A DNA stretch of 64,000 nucleotides, taken from contig JALIZF010001374.1 in NCBI GenBank assembly GCA_029948255.1, positions 124,001-188,000 on the forward strand, read 5' to 3'. Each line of letters starts with the position of its first letter. The first letter of the stretch is position 1. The notes beneath the pieces are model-generated. The model ran no database searches. It had not been told where the DNA came from and saw only the letters and a list, made by a program, of their open reading frames with translations. The stretch is from Telmatactis stephensoni (Eukaryota; Cnidaria; Anthozoa; Actiniaria; Isophelliidae). Of this stretch, positions 28,581-42,273 are shown one piece after another. Made by a program: the position numbers and the translations under genes.

Positions 28581-31500
28581 TCGATATTGACGTATCACGT
28601 TGTCAGCTGAGCCAAGGACTATTCAGCTTTAATGTACTTATCAAAATGCATTTATTGGATGATCGTTAGGCCACATGATCAAATCACAGTTTTTTAAGTG
28701 GTAAATTAATTACAGACGAACAGGAAGTTTTCAATTTTCCATTAGTGGAGTCTGATTGGATGATCGATGAGTCACGTGATCAATTCAAAACTCCTTAAGT
28801 GGTAAATCGTTGATGATCATTTGTCATTTTCACACGTCGAGGCAAGACTTATCAGGCAAAACCTCTCCTGCTGTGACAACAAGAGAGCTCTTAAAAGCTG
28901 TCTTCATTAGCATCAAAAACAGACAAACACTGATTAACCAGGGAAACGAGCCCGAAGGCTCTATTGACATTGGTTTTAAAGAAGAAAACAGGAAAGTCGC
29001 TGAGAATCATCTATTCATTCAAAGAGAAAAGCCGTCTTTGTCTTGACCAACAACGGAAAATAGACCACAACCCAAGAGATTTAAAGTTACTTGACTTGTC
29101 GCAGTTGAAGCAGTAAATATAGCCGTAAGGTAAGAGGTAGTTAAAATGCTGTAATCTTTTTTTTTTTTGCGAAAGGGAAGGTGTATTTTAGTAATTTATT
29201 TGATAACGACCTGTGAAAAAGACTCGATTAACTTGGCTTTTACTCAATTTTCTATGCATAATTACTTGAGATTAATTCGAATTTCGTTCGGAAGCTAGGA
29301 ATTATTTTATCCAAAGCCGGAAGTCAATTTTTTTTCTTTGAAATAATAAATATCAAAACAAGTTTCCAATTTTTAATGTCATATTAAATTGCTTTTTTAT
29401 GTATCTGAGGTGTGATTGAAACGAGTTTTTAATTTAACTAAAAAAAACCACTCAAAATATTTACGAGATCTAGTTTTCTAAAGCCAAAACAAGAGAATTA
29501 AGTTCTGTAACTAAATAATCAAAACAAAACATTTATCAAAACACAACATTTCATTGGAGCGCAAGGCATTGGTATAAGATTAGCTGAACAGCAAGGAAAA
29601 GCATGCAATTAAAAACAAAACAATGTTTTTAAATTCCGACCATTTAATTATTTGAAACAGACAAACTGATCAAAGAAATGCTTGCCGCTAAAAATTAATA
29701 AAGTCAATACAATATATAATAACATTATACCGTTAAAAAACTGTTTTCCAACATGTAGGAGGGCTAAAGGAACCCAATAGCAAAGAAAAAACAAAACAAA
29801 ACAAAACAAACAAACAAAATAATTACAATACCAACAACAACAATAACAAGAAAGTTTTTAGTTCAGAGTATTAACGTAGGGCTTACAACAAATTAAGAAA
29901 ATGCTTAGCCAAAAACTGATTAAAGTTAACAAACCTCCCCCCCCCCAAGTTATTTTCTGTAAAGAAAACACAACCGTAGTAGCTCCGAAAGTGACAAATA
30001 CAAACAATTTTTGGAAACCTTTTGGGGTCTTTTGTATTTCAGAAAAGAAAGGAAATACTTGGTCAAATAAATTCGAATCAACAATAGATGAATATAAAAG
30101 AATTAACTGCGAATGATTGTTTTCCCCGATTGCACAAAGGATATATAATAGGATATTTGAAAGCACGGTATTAATTTGCGAAAAAATAAAGATATAGGAA
30201 GTTACCGGTCAAATAAATCACAGAAACATAACTCTTGAAATTGCATTACGAAAGAAAGAAGAAAAGAAAGACTACGATAAAGCAAACATGGGAAACAACA
30301 ATAATACTTTTTGAGGAATTTGTGGAAATAGAAGTGCAATTAAATACTTCGTCAATCAAATCATGAATAAAAACAAAAACCCACGTATTCCTCAAATATT
30401 TGTTCCAACTATAAGCGAAAACTAAGTATTGTTAAATAGTAGAAAGTTTTAAAGAGAATAGCAGGAATAATAGTACTAGTTGAAGTAAATTGTATGATGA
30501 TTTGAAAACTACCATATGAATCCAATTTTTCCACCTGAGAAAACTGCATGCCAAATTGTTATTAATATTATTGCCTAATATAGAGTAGAAAACAGAAGAG
30601 TTTTTGAGAGAATGGCAGGAATAAAACTACTGACTAGAAGTAAATTATATGGTTGAAAACTAAAATTATGCTGAATCTAATTTTCGAACTTTCAAACGAA
30701 AACTCAAATATTGCCAAACAAAGAAAACAGATGAGTTTTTTGAGAAAGTGACAAAGAAAGTGAAAAGATGCTCATGCAATCTAATTTTTTAGAACAGAAA
30801 ACCTTAGCTTAATCCTGATACAGAGAAAAAACGTAAACTAATTTGGGAGAAATAAGCTGTGCTAGGAAAAGCTTACTTAGATATTAAATTAAAGATCAAA
30901 GGCGGATGCCCCTTCGATTTAGGCTGCTCTAGAGAGTAAAATCAATGAAGGAGCAATGATCTTGAGCAATGATGGATAAAGTTTTAAAATGGTATAAATC
31001 TTAAAAATCTTACCGTCAAAGTCTTTCTAGAAATTTATAATCATAATATTTTTTAGAAGAATCTTTTAACTTTCGGTTTTAGTGTTTTGGCAAGGTGTTT
31101 TTGAAGGTGTTGACTTGTTGAAATGGGAATAAAAAAATGTTAAATTGGATATTTGTTTTGTAAGTGAATAGATATGGTTGTATTCTTGATAAATCAGATG
31201 AAATTAAAGTATGAAAGGAAAAAAAAAAAAACAAACAAACAAAACAAAAAAAACAATACAAATTTAATCGTTGTTTTTCAGTTTGGGGTTAGTAAATCTT
31301 TTTAAACAGACGGATCTATGACTTGACAGAAAACTGGTAGGTGAATGAATGAACGAAAGAAAGAATGAAACGAAATGAATGAATAAATGAAACGAAATGA
31401 ATGAATGATCTTCTAAATGAAAAGAGAAATCGCAAAATTAAAGGATGAACGGCAAAGCAATTTCAACCCACAATATAATCAATAAAGTATTGAATTCTGA

Positions 31501-31690
31501 TCGATAAATAAATGAATTCAATATATAATTTGAATTTGAATATTTAATTCAAAATTATACATTTGTTATGAGTGAACCTATAAGCTATGTACTCTTACAG
31601 AGTCGTAAAGTTTTCTCCAACAATGCATTATTATTATAAGAACTCATTTTACCACTATCAAAAATTCTGCCAGGAGAATTGTGTATTATT
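28581..31690. other. AT-rich intergenic; degenerate tandem repeat inside
   Basis: Between 30428 and 30830 three weakly conserved units of about 150 bp share words such as GAATGGCAGGAATAA, GAAGTAAATT and TCTAATTTT. A-rich simple tracts lie at 29785-29820 and 31220-31255. A 78-codon frame at 28810-29046 has no recognisable domain. Confidence 0.5.
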
Positions 31691-32820
31691 TACTTAGACT
31701 TACTTAGACTTAGTTCCTCCCGCGCTGTTCTGCGCATAGGGCGACAAGTGTACTCCATTTCTTCCGGTCTTGTGCTACAGTCTCGACTTGCGTTGCGTCG
31801 ATGCCCACAGTCTCCAGGTCTTTTCTAAACATATGCCTCCACGTCATCTTGGGGCGACCTCTCTTTCTTTTCCCCTCTGCTTGCCAACTAATTGCTGTTC
31901 TGAGTAGTCGTTCTGGTGGCATTCTCAGCACATGTCCTGTGTATTTCATCCTCCTTTCCGTAATTAATTCCACTAGCGGACGGGTTTCAGTAGTATGGTA
32001 TACCTTTTCATTTGTAATGCGGTCCCTGAAGGTGATCTTGAGGATTTTTCTTAAGCATCGTTGTTGGAAAGCATTCAGCTTTTTCTTCATCTTCACTGTG
32101 ATCTTCCAAGTCTCGCTGGATACAGGACTATTGGTAAGACTATCGTCTGCAAGAGTCTGACTTTAAGTGCCTTGGAAATCTTACCGCATTTCCATACTGC
32201 CTGCATTCTCTGAAAGACTGCCGCTGCCTTTCCTATCCGTGAATTCATTTCAGCCTCTGCATTTCCTTCTGCAGTAAATAAACTTCCTAGATATGTGAAC
32301 TTTGTAACATTTTCTGCATAATCACCACATACTGATATTCGTGTACTGGGATGTGGGTCTCCAATCTGCATGACCTTGGTCTTCTGGCAGTTGATCGTTA
32401 ATCCTACTTTCGAAGCATTTCTCTCTAGAACAGATGTCATCTCCTGTAATGCGGGGTGCGTTTCAGCTAGCAAGGCAATGTCATCTGCAAAATCAAGGTC
32501 GGTAAGACGCTTTCTTTCTGTCCATGATATGCCAAAACTAGGTTTCTCCATTGCTTTCCGCATTATGAAATTGATTGTGACGATGAACAACATGGGCGAC
32601 AACAGGCAGCCCTGTCTGACGCCTGTAGTTATATCAAAGAAATCTGTGGATCCCAGAGTCCACCTTCACGCAGCAACTAGAATCCTCATACAAGTTCTTG
32701 AGAATGTTAATGAACTTTTGGGGTATTCCATAAACCTTGAGTGTTTTCCACATTGTACCTCTATGGATGCTGTCGAACGCTTTTCTAAACTTTAAAAAAT
32801 TATTATTGCTGGGAAAAAAC
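31691..32820 (-). pseudogene. 5'-truncated non-LTR retrotransposon: reverse transcriptase C-terminal half
   Basis: On the - strand the frames give KAFDSIHRGTMWKTLKVYGI, then SPMLFIVTINFIMRKA with the catalytic LDFADDIALLAE, YLGSLF, and the C-terminal block LNAFQQRCLRKIL, RRMKYTGHVLRMP and KRKRGRPKMTWR. These match the RT thumb and tail of RTE/BovB-like and related LINEs. At least two frameshifts (near 32634 and near 32115) and missing 5' domains (endonuclease, most of RT) make it dead. The 3' end is a short TAAGTC-type repeat (31692-31712), as in many LINEs. The clade assignment is tentative. Confidence 0.88.
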
Positions 32821-33050
32821 GCGACCGACAACTTTAAACTTTCAGTTGGATTTTGGGTTTTTCTGATCCGCCAATCATGTGAAGGGAGTGGAGCTTATGC
32901 AAATGCCCTCGATCCGACCTCGATCCACGATGCCATCCACCTTGAGATCCCTTGAGGGCATTTGCATATTATAAGCTTCGCCCCCTTCACATGATTCGCG
33001 GATCAGAAAAACCCAAAATCCAACAGGAAGTTTGAATTCGTTGTCGGTCA
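32821..33050. mobile_element. MITE at the broken 5' end of the LINE fragment
   Basis: The ends are CGACCGACAACTTTAAACTT and an imperfect inverse. A longer perfect inner part is GTTGGATTTTGGGTTTTTCT. The centre is a second pair, TTGCAAATGCCCTC-like, near 32905 and 32953. Confidence 0.8.
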
Positions 33051-34295
33051 CGATACAAGCGTTTTCGGAGCCAACAAATCTTCCGAAATTACGTATACAT
33101 TAAAAAAGAAACAAAGACTAAAACTAACAAATACTCAAAACAAACAAAAATAAACGAACTGCAAACAAATAAACATACAAACAAACAACTGACAAAAAAG
33201 AGTTTCTGTTTTGGTCCATTCACTTTCGCACATCTTTCTGCTCCAAGTTTTAACTGTAACGGATAAAATTTACAATTTCAAGAACTAGAGCATATTTCTC
33301 TCTCCCAATCTAAGGTTTTGTATTTTTCTACTTCAGTAATTATTTCATTTTTAGCTTACATTTTCGATATTCTGAATAATAAACCCTAATAACACAAATG
33401 AGGTAGTGATATATTTCAACATTAAAGTGACAAAATTACAATGTTAATCCTTGCGACTGGAGGCCTAAGGAAAGGATTACTATATCTATTAAGAGACGTC
33501 TTTAACGTTAAAATGTTAAAGATCTCAAAGATAATTGTTAAAAAAACGTCAGTAATCATTTTCTTATTGACTTTGTAAGCTGCTTGATCAGTAAAGCAGT
33601 AACTGCTGCTCAGGTTAATTCATGAGAAGTGTAAATTTGCTGTAAATCAACTGTAAATTCATTGTAAAAGCACCCAGTCCAAGGTAAGACTGATCAATAT
33701 AGTTAGGTATTCTCTATAATTATTACTGACTTTGAAACGCTTTTCCCACTTAAATTTTCTGCAAATGTGCATGTCGACCATTGTGTGAACACACTACCTA
33801 CTAGCTATCGGCCCTTTTTCTCATTTTTTCGCGTGTGCATATGATTTTCCAAGCTAGCCCCGCCTCAAAGCCAAACAGAAATTAACGGGCCACAATTTCA
33901 AAATAACAGCAATATTCTAGCACGAACAAGAGCAAAGATGATCGATCGGGTTAAAATGATTGAAAGAAATTGAAACTCAAACAACAGAATACTTTGTCAA
34001 CCGTGTGTCAAGGCCCGTCAGTTGCTTGGCGTCAGTGGTCTATCATGAGAAATTAATAGGACAATTCGACTCTTCAAATGACCATTGTAGTATTTTTTCT
34101 TTGTTGCACTTAAAATTCTGAATATTCTATTTCTATAATATTCAAAAGAATCTGATATTGCATTGTGGATATTCCAACGCCCTATATGGTATTATAAATT
34201 TGAATCTATAGTCACTAAAAACGCTCCAATTAACATATATTTTAATGCTGAAGCCATGTGACAAGAAAGAAATCGTTCCATAAGGAAGTAATTGC
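33051..34295. other. Intergenic, nothing recognised
   Basis: A/C-rich simple sequence at 33100-33190; otherwise no gene or repeat identified. Confidence 0.5.
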
Positions 34296-34646
34296 AATAG
34301 ACCTTTCTCCAAAATGGAGAAAGACCTAATGATCCCTAAAATATTAAATAACGTGTTTCACTTAGTAAATGTGCAAAAATTTAGAAAATTCCAATGAAAA
34401 TCCGCAGAGATATGAATTTTTCAAATTGTGAAATTTTGCAGAAAATATATGTCTGGGAGTATATGCTAGGCCCCAGACATACGTTAATTGTCTGTAAAAT
34501 TAGTCAATTTCAAAAATTTATATCTCTGCGGATTTTCATTAGAACTTTCTAAATGTTTGCACAGTTACTAAGTGAGACATACCCTTTAGTATTTTTTTAG
34601 GATCATTACGTCTTAGGTTGAAAAAAAAAAAAAAAAAAGGTCTATT
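34296..34646. mobile_element. Foldback MITE, 351 bp
   Basis: The ends are AATAGACCTTT and AAAGGTCTATT. The inner arms pair over about 130 bp (AAAATCCGCAGAGATATGAA with its inverse near 34520-34545). An 18-base A run adjoins the right end. TA is present at both borders. Confidence 0.8.
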
Positions 34647-35478
34647 ATTATATTACTTACAATGATATAGAAGACCTCTAGAAAGGAAATATAAAAAGAA
34701 ATCGCAATATTTGTAGACGTAAAGCTATAATCGTGTGTTGGTCATGCGTTATTTATCTACGTATTTGAAAATATGTCATGGACGACCTTTCCTGAGATTG
34801 ACAGTATGTCTAAACGTGTCTCATACATTCTGTCTACCTCGGTGAAAATGAAGACTACCTTGAAATGATAATGACTTAATGTACGCTTAAAGCTCATAAT
34901 ATACTTAAAACTTAAAATCTTGGTATTCAATTGACAAGTGAAAAAGGATTAGAAAACGAAGCTAAATCTTGAAAATTGAATGCATGATTTAGTATTAGGC
35001 TTCGTGTTATCAAAAAGTTTGAATTTATAGCAGTTAACAGTCAAATTCATTTGAGTGTTAAAAATTACATTGATTCACATTATATCAATTTTATGTATTG
35101 CATACTTAATGAATAATATCGAAAAAAATTGTCCTCAACCTGAATACTTTACTGAATGGCGAAAGAACTGTCAGGTGTCTGAAATGAGATTACTGCATAT
35201 CCAGCAATGTATATACGTAGCTGCAATTATTCTAGATGAACGAAAACTAGTCAGTAAACTAGTTTGTGTCCTGCGTCGGTGCATAAAGATCAATAAGGAA
35301 TGAATGAAAATTTAAACCTTAGAGTCTTACAGATTTCCATTCATTCTTCTTTTAAAGATCAGAAATGGAGCTATAGAAATAGCATATTTTTGCAAAGATA
35401 CATTTGTGTTATTGTGTTGGTCACGCAATAGCTTTATAAGCATTTACTGTCATGGACAATCTTTTTAAGGACGATTCT

Positions 35479-35627
35479 TAGAGTAGATTTCGTATGACTG
35501 TGAAAACGGCACCGCACGGTCGCGGCACGGTTAGGGTAGAAATTTCGAATGTTTTTATAGACATCACGGCACAGACACGGCCACGGCACGGCGCGGTACG
35601 TTTCACACTCGTACGAAATCTGTTCTA
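35479..35627. mobile_element. MITE family B, copy 2
   Basis: The ends are TAGAGTAGATTTCGTATGAC and GTACGAAATCTGTTCTA. The interior is made of CACGGCAC-like words with ATTTCGAATGTTTTTATAG in the centre. Confidence 0.85.
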
Positions 35628-35632
35628 ATTGT

Positions 35633-35735
35633 ATATTCGGATCATGTACACTTTAGTACGTGACGACCAATATTTCGCGTCCGCTATATCGGCCGATACG
35701 TCGACACGTCCTTAAGTACACATGATCCGCATATT
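35633..35735. repeat. Small palindromic element
   Basis: TCGGATCATGTACACTTTAG and the inverse of ATGATCCG flank a short GC-rich centre. It directly follows MITE copy 2. Confidence 0.65.
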
Positions 35736-38700
35736 TTACACGTAAAATTGTTATACAGCATTTTACAAATTAAAATTTCTGCACATTTGAAATATATAAT
35801 ATAAATAACAAAAGCATCAAAGAAATTATGGGATAGATTCGCTGAGATTTTGATCACGAAGCCTTAGAAAGGATGTAGGGGAGAATATAAGCAAAATTGT
35901 CCCATCGTTTCCTCCATGTTAACTCATGTTCTTGATATATATATATATATATTTACATTATTTTTGCAAAAGGCTTTTATACTCAACACCATGTATATCA
36001 CTCCGTTTTGTCGCTATGTTTATGACACTTCAAGTTCCGTGTGCTTTATGAACAGTGGGTCTGTTATCGATAACCACAAGCAAATGATAAAAATCTTTGT
36101 CGCAGAAAAACATGTTTAAAAGTGCTTTTAATAATAATTGAGTGCATTGGTATTGATCAAGAAGTCCAACTTGAAGGGGAAGTGGTTTATACTCTGTGGT
36201 TTAGCTTTTGCCTCTGGCTTGAATCTATCGAAGCGAGGGTATTCGTACATATACTAATAGTTTGGCAATTCAATCTTGTCGTATATAAGATAGGTATATA
36301 AGGAAGACCTATAAGTAGTATAGTCCCCTTTGATAGTATTGTATTTGTTCTCGATTTGTAGACGATAGTCTATACACAAAATTTGACTTTTCGGAAAAAG
36401 AGCTGAACAAGGAAGAAGACGATGCCTTAAATTTAAACCAAAGATTCTACTAAAGAATGACTGGCGCAGCATATATATAGAGTGAAACTGAGATTTGTTT
36501 ACAGTGAAATACCTCTATGTAAGTTTATATCGTTATTTCATGATCTATTGCATGATAGAAGATGAAATTTTCATTTGAGACAAGTTGTCTCCTGATTTCC
36601 GTACAGAAAGCTTCACTGCGGAAGTAAAATGTATCTGGAAACTTAAAATGTCACCTCTATATACATTTCATAAATCGGTAGGATATTTTACATAAAACTT
36701 AAACCGTGAATTAATACAAGTGTAAAAGTAACTCAGGAACGACTAAGAACTTAATGTACCTGAGTAAATTACTGTACTGCAAATATTGTTCATACATTTT
36801 AAGTAGAAATAGGTTTACATGAAAGTTAAAACAAAGGATGAACATTACAAAACCTCGTGAAAGAATCTAGTAAAGAACATTTCATAACCATTCACGAGCT
36901 ACAGCCGAATTCGTATTCGTAGGAAAAGGATTTTTCCCACTTGTTTATGAAAACTGCGAAGAATTTAGAGAGTGTTATTTCCGCGGGGGCCTTGGTGACA
37001 AATAACTTTACGATGGAATGTAAGACATATTGCCATTGTACTTGTCAAGAACCTTTCATATTAATGTATTAAATTTTAAAATACTTGTCTTTTGAGCCTT
37101 TGAGGCGACAACTCTTTGAATGACATAAAAGCATAGCTGCATGATGTTCTAGAGTTTGCTCATTGGTATATGAGGGCTTCAAGGTTAACTACTGGCAGAA
37201 AAGTCAAATAAGATAAAACGCGATATAGAAGTAAGACCGTGTTGGATGGCATAGCTGAGAGCGAGGAAGTGATAATCCTGTAGCAGACTAAGCTTACAGA
37301 GACAAAGAACTGAGTGAGACAAATTACTTATCAAAACCGGAAAAAAGTCTGCGGCGTACACCTACACATAAGAAAAAGATTTGAACGCTTTTTCAAGAAA
37401 AGGTATGCTCATTAGTATACACAGTATCTTAGATTAAGAAATATAGATTTGAAAACTGTTCTCATGTTATGATTTTGTAAAATGAATTATTGCTTTATCC
37501 TTATTGTTAGGTATACTGTCGAGTGTGTTTTTTGATGGGGAGGGCTGCACACTTCTTGGCTTATAATACATTAAGAATGATGACGATAATACTAGTTTTA
37601 GAGTATATTTCTCCAATTGTATTAAAAATTCCGAATGCAAGGATCCCTTAATACCATAATTTGATTTCGAAAATACATTTAATATCAGGAAAGCTGTACT
37701 GTATATATGCAGCCATAATTATTATCAATATTGTAGCACTAAGGATATAGTCAATATACTTAGTTCAGAAAATGAGCATGACTTTACAAGTAGATTCAAT
37801 TACAAATTTTGATGATGAGTTGGCAAATTGTTGAAATTAGTGTGGTAAATGAGTGGACACACCAAAAGAGCTTTCGTATTTTTACTTCTATTTTTCTTTT
37901 CATTTTTTTACGAGCAAAAGAAAATATTTGGCACAAATGACGTGGGAGCGTTATTGAAAGTGAACTAGTGCTAGCTCCATTTGTCAGAGAACCGTAGGGA
38001 AAAATCATATATGATGAGCTGGTTTGAGAACATTCAAATTTTCAAGAACAATAATCCTGTTTCTTTGGCAATGGAGTGCACCTATTTTAAAAAAAAAAAA
38101 AAAAAAAAAAACGTTGACAGCGGTCGGAGATCTACAAAGTAACTAGGTAATTGTAACTAAAAAGTAACCATGTAATTCCATTTGTATTTTTCAACTTAAG
38201 TATGAAAATAAACGTTATTATTATTATTTATTTATTTATTAGGTGCAATTTTTTGATATATAACAATTTTTTTGTTGTATTTTGGTCAGGAAAAACAAAA
38301 GCAATTTATATTTTTCGTCTGGCACATTCAGATTGACAAACGTCAATGTTTTCTGAATTCGAAACATGCAGATGTATATATGATAAAAACTTGTTGTTTT
38401 GTTAGACTACTTGTATATCGCTTTAAATGTTAAGTTATGTGTAGGTGCATATTTTTTCGAAAGAGCAAATTTGTTTTGATATTGTGTTGTACTTTTGCAT
38501 ATAAACAAATTTTAAATGATTTTTAATTTTTTAATTTCTTCTTTTAAAACATTTTGCTTTGTGATTCAGGCCCTAGAGAAAACTTCTGCCAAGCTAGTTT
38601 TAACTTATTTCCAAATTTACCGATTAATTTCATCCACAAGTGCCCTTAGCTAATTTGTTTAAATCAAAAACATTTGCTGCTTAATTCTGACTGTCTCAAA

Positions 38701-38930
38701 ACAGCAATTTTTCATCAAATACAACGATATAACATATATAAAACATTTCTACATCTAAACTGTGAGTAGATGACGTCATCTGCTAATACCTATTGTTTTT
38801 GTGTCAAAAACTCGCTCAAGATGCAGAATTTTTGGAAAAGTAATTCTCTGTATGAACTAGATGGGGTGTATATTACCGCAAAAGTGGAGTTCGAAACTAG
38901 CATAACTTAACTACCTTCGCTTATTCCTGC
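35736..38930. other. Intergenic; simple repeats and a possible retroposon tail
   Basis: A (TA)n run lies at 35936-35951 and a poly(A) tract of about 22 at 38090-38111. AAAATAAACGTTATTATTATT with (TTTA)n at 38205-38240 looks like a LINE 3' tail. No gene seen. Confidence 0.45.
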
Positions 38931-39060
38931 TAACGAACCAGCTACATGCTTTTACGTATAAACGTTTCACCTCTTCACCTCTTCACCTGTTCCTTACATC
39001 AACAATGCCGGAAGGGGTGAAACATGTAGAAGCAGGTAGCTGGTTCGTTAGCAGGAATAA
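38931..39060. mobile_element. 130 bp MITE
   Basis: The ends are TTATTCCTGCTAACGAACCA and its exact inverse, continuing with AGCTAC and GTAGCT, then GTTTCACC and GGTGAAAC. The centre contains a short CACCTCTT repeat. Confidence 0.85.
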
Positions 39061-42000
39061 TGGAAGGCAAAACTATACAATTATTTTAGTTCTTCATATT
39101 CAACGTTAATTTTCTTTAACTAGGAAGAATAAACTTCGAGTTTTGGCCGACGTATTTTTATCCAAGTGGCCCTTTAAGTACTTGTTTTAAGAATATCCTC
39201 AATAGAATGTAAACCTGTAGTCGTTTGTACGTGCTACTAGTAATCAATGATTTTATCACCTGATGGCAGATTGTTGACTGCCGGAAAAGTTACGTTCTAT
39301 GTATGACAGGTCATTGCGCAAATCATAAGTAGGATGTCACAGTATCTCAATATCAGTATCATCCCATCATATAGTCATTTCAGTAAGGTTGTCTATGACG
39401 TATTTAAACACGCAAAGAACTAGCACGTGACCAACACAAGAAAACAGCTTTATTTTTGCAAACATGCATTGCATTTATTTATTTTTATTGTATTTTCTTT
39501 CTACAACTGCTTTACCTCTAAGGTCGATTATAAAAGAACTGTTGCTTCTCAGTATTGATCACATGACAGTTCTTTTAGCCGTACTAGAATATATATATAG
39601 ATGTACAACACTTTCAAAACGACTGTATATCAATTTCTATTAGTACATGTTTGTGAATTCAAAGACAACATTATCTAGCACTTCCCAAATTCTTGTTTTG
39701 CAGGTTTTTCTTTCTTTCTAATTTCAACATTTAAAGAGCTTTTGAGCCAATCATTCAAAGCTATTCTTTTCGGATTTACTTGTCAGTGAGGCAAAAAGGG
39801 AAACGAATATGGCTTTCAAGGTATCAATTTTAGTTGAAACATTCGTCCGTTTCTAAACCGGATCTTTTTTACTTCCTCATTATAATATCAAAAACAATTT
39901 CTTTCTTTTTTTTAATCTACGGATTTCTGGCGTATTAGTATCTCGCGTATTGTGAGAGAGATCGATAACGTGAAAACGTTTCTCTAGAGTAATTTTGAAA
40001 TCTTTGTCTGGCAGAATCTTTATCACTTGCTCGATGTTGATGTTATTTGCATTTCCAGGATCCACGGATCTTAATTGTATCAGATACTGTAGATGTTATT
40101 TGACAGTGTATCATAATAGATCAATTGTTGCTACAGTAACAGATGACTATATAGTGGCAAACGTCATACGTATGTAAAACTATATAAACTGAGTTGCAGA
40201 ACTCATGTTTCTGCATCTATCTAAAAATTAAAAAGTACTATCGGTGCCTAGTACTAAACGTGGAAGGTAAAAACAAGAATGTGAAACTGGAGAACCGAGT
40301 AAGCACTTTTTCACTCAGAACCGACCATGTCTCTATTAATTATAAGCCCACGCAACTTGATCATAACAGACTTAAGACCCCATTCTCGACGACACTAACT
40401 ATGTTGTATTAATAAATGGTGGTTGATAGATATCGTTGTTTATTATATTCTATACATTTTATCCTTTTAATAAATTCTCAATACCTACGAAAATATTTCG
40501 CTTGAGTGCATATCACTTTTGGCGAGTACGTTTTAAATTTCAAGCTTGATTGGTTAATTATTCAATTTAAGTTTTCTTCTTTTGTGAGAAAACGGAAAAT
40601 GTTTTCATTATGCAATGGATAGAGATTCTTGACAGCCCTTTTAGATATAACGTGATAGATGTTGATAGATAAAGTGATAGTCATCCGTTTCCCTTAGCTC
40701 GCCATAACTCGCTTTAACGCACAGGGTTGGGACGGGCCATTTTCACCCAACTCGCCTTATCCCGCCTAAACTCGCTCTACTGAACTCGCTGCGAATTAAG
40801 GCGAGTTTAAACCCCAAAGTAGGCCTAATTAAAACATACAAAATTTGAATCTGGTACCAGCGTCTGACCGTTATTACCCTAAAAGGTACCAAATCCTGTG
40901 ACTTTACGTACGACTATCATCCCCGCTCAAAATATATTGGAGTTACCCCCAGGGTAGTCCCCTCAGGGTTTGACCACAAAAAAAAAAAAAGCAAATCAAA
41001 TCAAATCAGGCTATTTAATAACATTTTGCATGCCCACACTGTCAAATGATCTTAATAGTCATGTTTACAGTGATTATAATAACGTGTTTACAATATTATC
41101 TCAAAAGATATTTGCGTATAGCAACCATAACAACCTGTATCCTATGAAATCGATCTCTTGAAAAGGGGCCGATCGATTGAAATTAAGGAAGTCACGAAAA
41201 GTTAGTGACACGCAACTGTATATATCGGTTCTGTACTTTACCACCCAAAATGTCAGGTATTCGCTTAGGAGAGATGGTCGTCTCCAAGACTTTCCAAGCA
41301 TGGGAAATTCAGTTTTGGTATTTTGGAAAAAACTTGTCGCTTGGGAGAGATGATCACAAAGGGAGATTGGAGTGTACTAAGATGTATTATTACAGACCAT
41401 AATAATATAATAATAATGAGCTTTATTTACTAAGCTTTGGAGTTAAAAAATATACGATATAAATACTACCTTAGAAGGTCCTAGTTGCGGACCCGACGTA
41501 TCAGTGGAACCCAGTGGTGATTTCATAAAACATTAAGTTAGAGAACCCGGTTCTGCTTTCATCGGCGACGCTTTTCTCCTAAAATACATGTGTTTTTTTT
41601 TCATCTACAAATTGGATGACGTTTTTGAACTATTATAGTTAATTTTCAAGGTTATATACATCATTGTCACAATATTTTCTTGTCTTGATCCTTTTGTAAG
41701 TAAGCTATAGCTAGATTCTTTGGTTGACTATAATTATTCTTTCGTATCATGTTAATGTAATTATTTCAAACAATGCATGGATGTTATTTTCCAAGAGGAT
41801 TGAGATAGGAAACAGTGAAGCAAGGTAAAGAGATTTGCATGGTGGAAACGTCGAAACGTTAAAGACAAAAAAGGTCACATCAATTTAATTGATAATGTTA
41901 ACGAAGAGATGAAACAAAAACAAAAACAAAACAAAAAAACTCCACAATATTCAGCCAGAGGCAAAGAAGTCATATCATTATATTTATTATTTTTAAAGAT

Positions 42001-42273
42001 AGTAGTTCTTACCACTTCTCTAAATTCTAAGTGTAAAACTTGAACATGGCATTGCAGTGTAACAGAGTTCACTTGGAGCACTGGCTACAATCAATATAAT
42101 ATGACTTTGTCTTAATACAAAGCATAAAGAGCGGCTTTATTGATGCATGTGTTTCTGTTCTGGTAATAAATCTATTTTATGCTATAAATGAAGTGACTGC
42201 AGCGGTTAACAGTGTTTAAGAGGTATGGAAACAATGCTTTTTTGAAGAGGAAAAAACGCATTACCAATATTTA
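39061..42273. other. Intergenic; one dispersed repeat
   Basis: Copy 2 of the dispersed repeat seen at 14226 lies at 40833-40925 (AATCTGGTACC, TACCCTAAAAGGTAC). At 40690-40815 the word AACTCGC recurs several times. No gene seen. Confidence 0.5.

Noticed and set aside
28810..29046. 78-codon frame as a small gene
   Set aside because: Composition is plausible for protein, but no domain, no partner exons and no homolog that I recognise.
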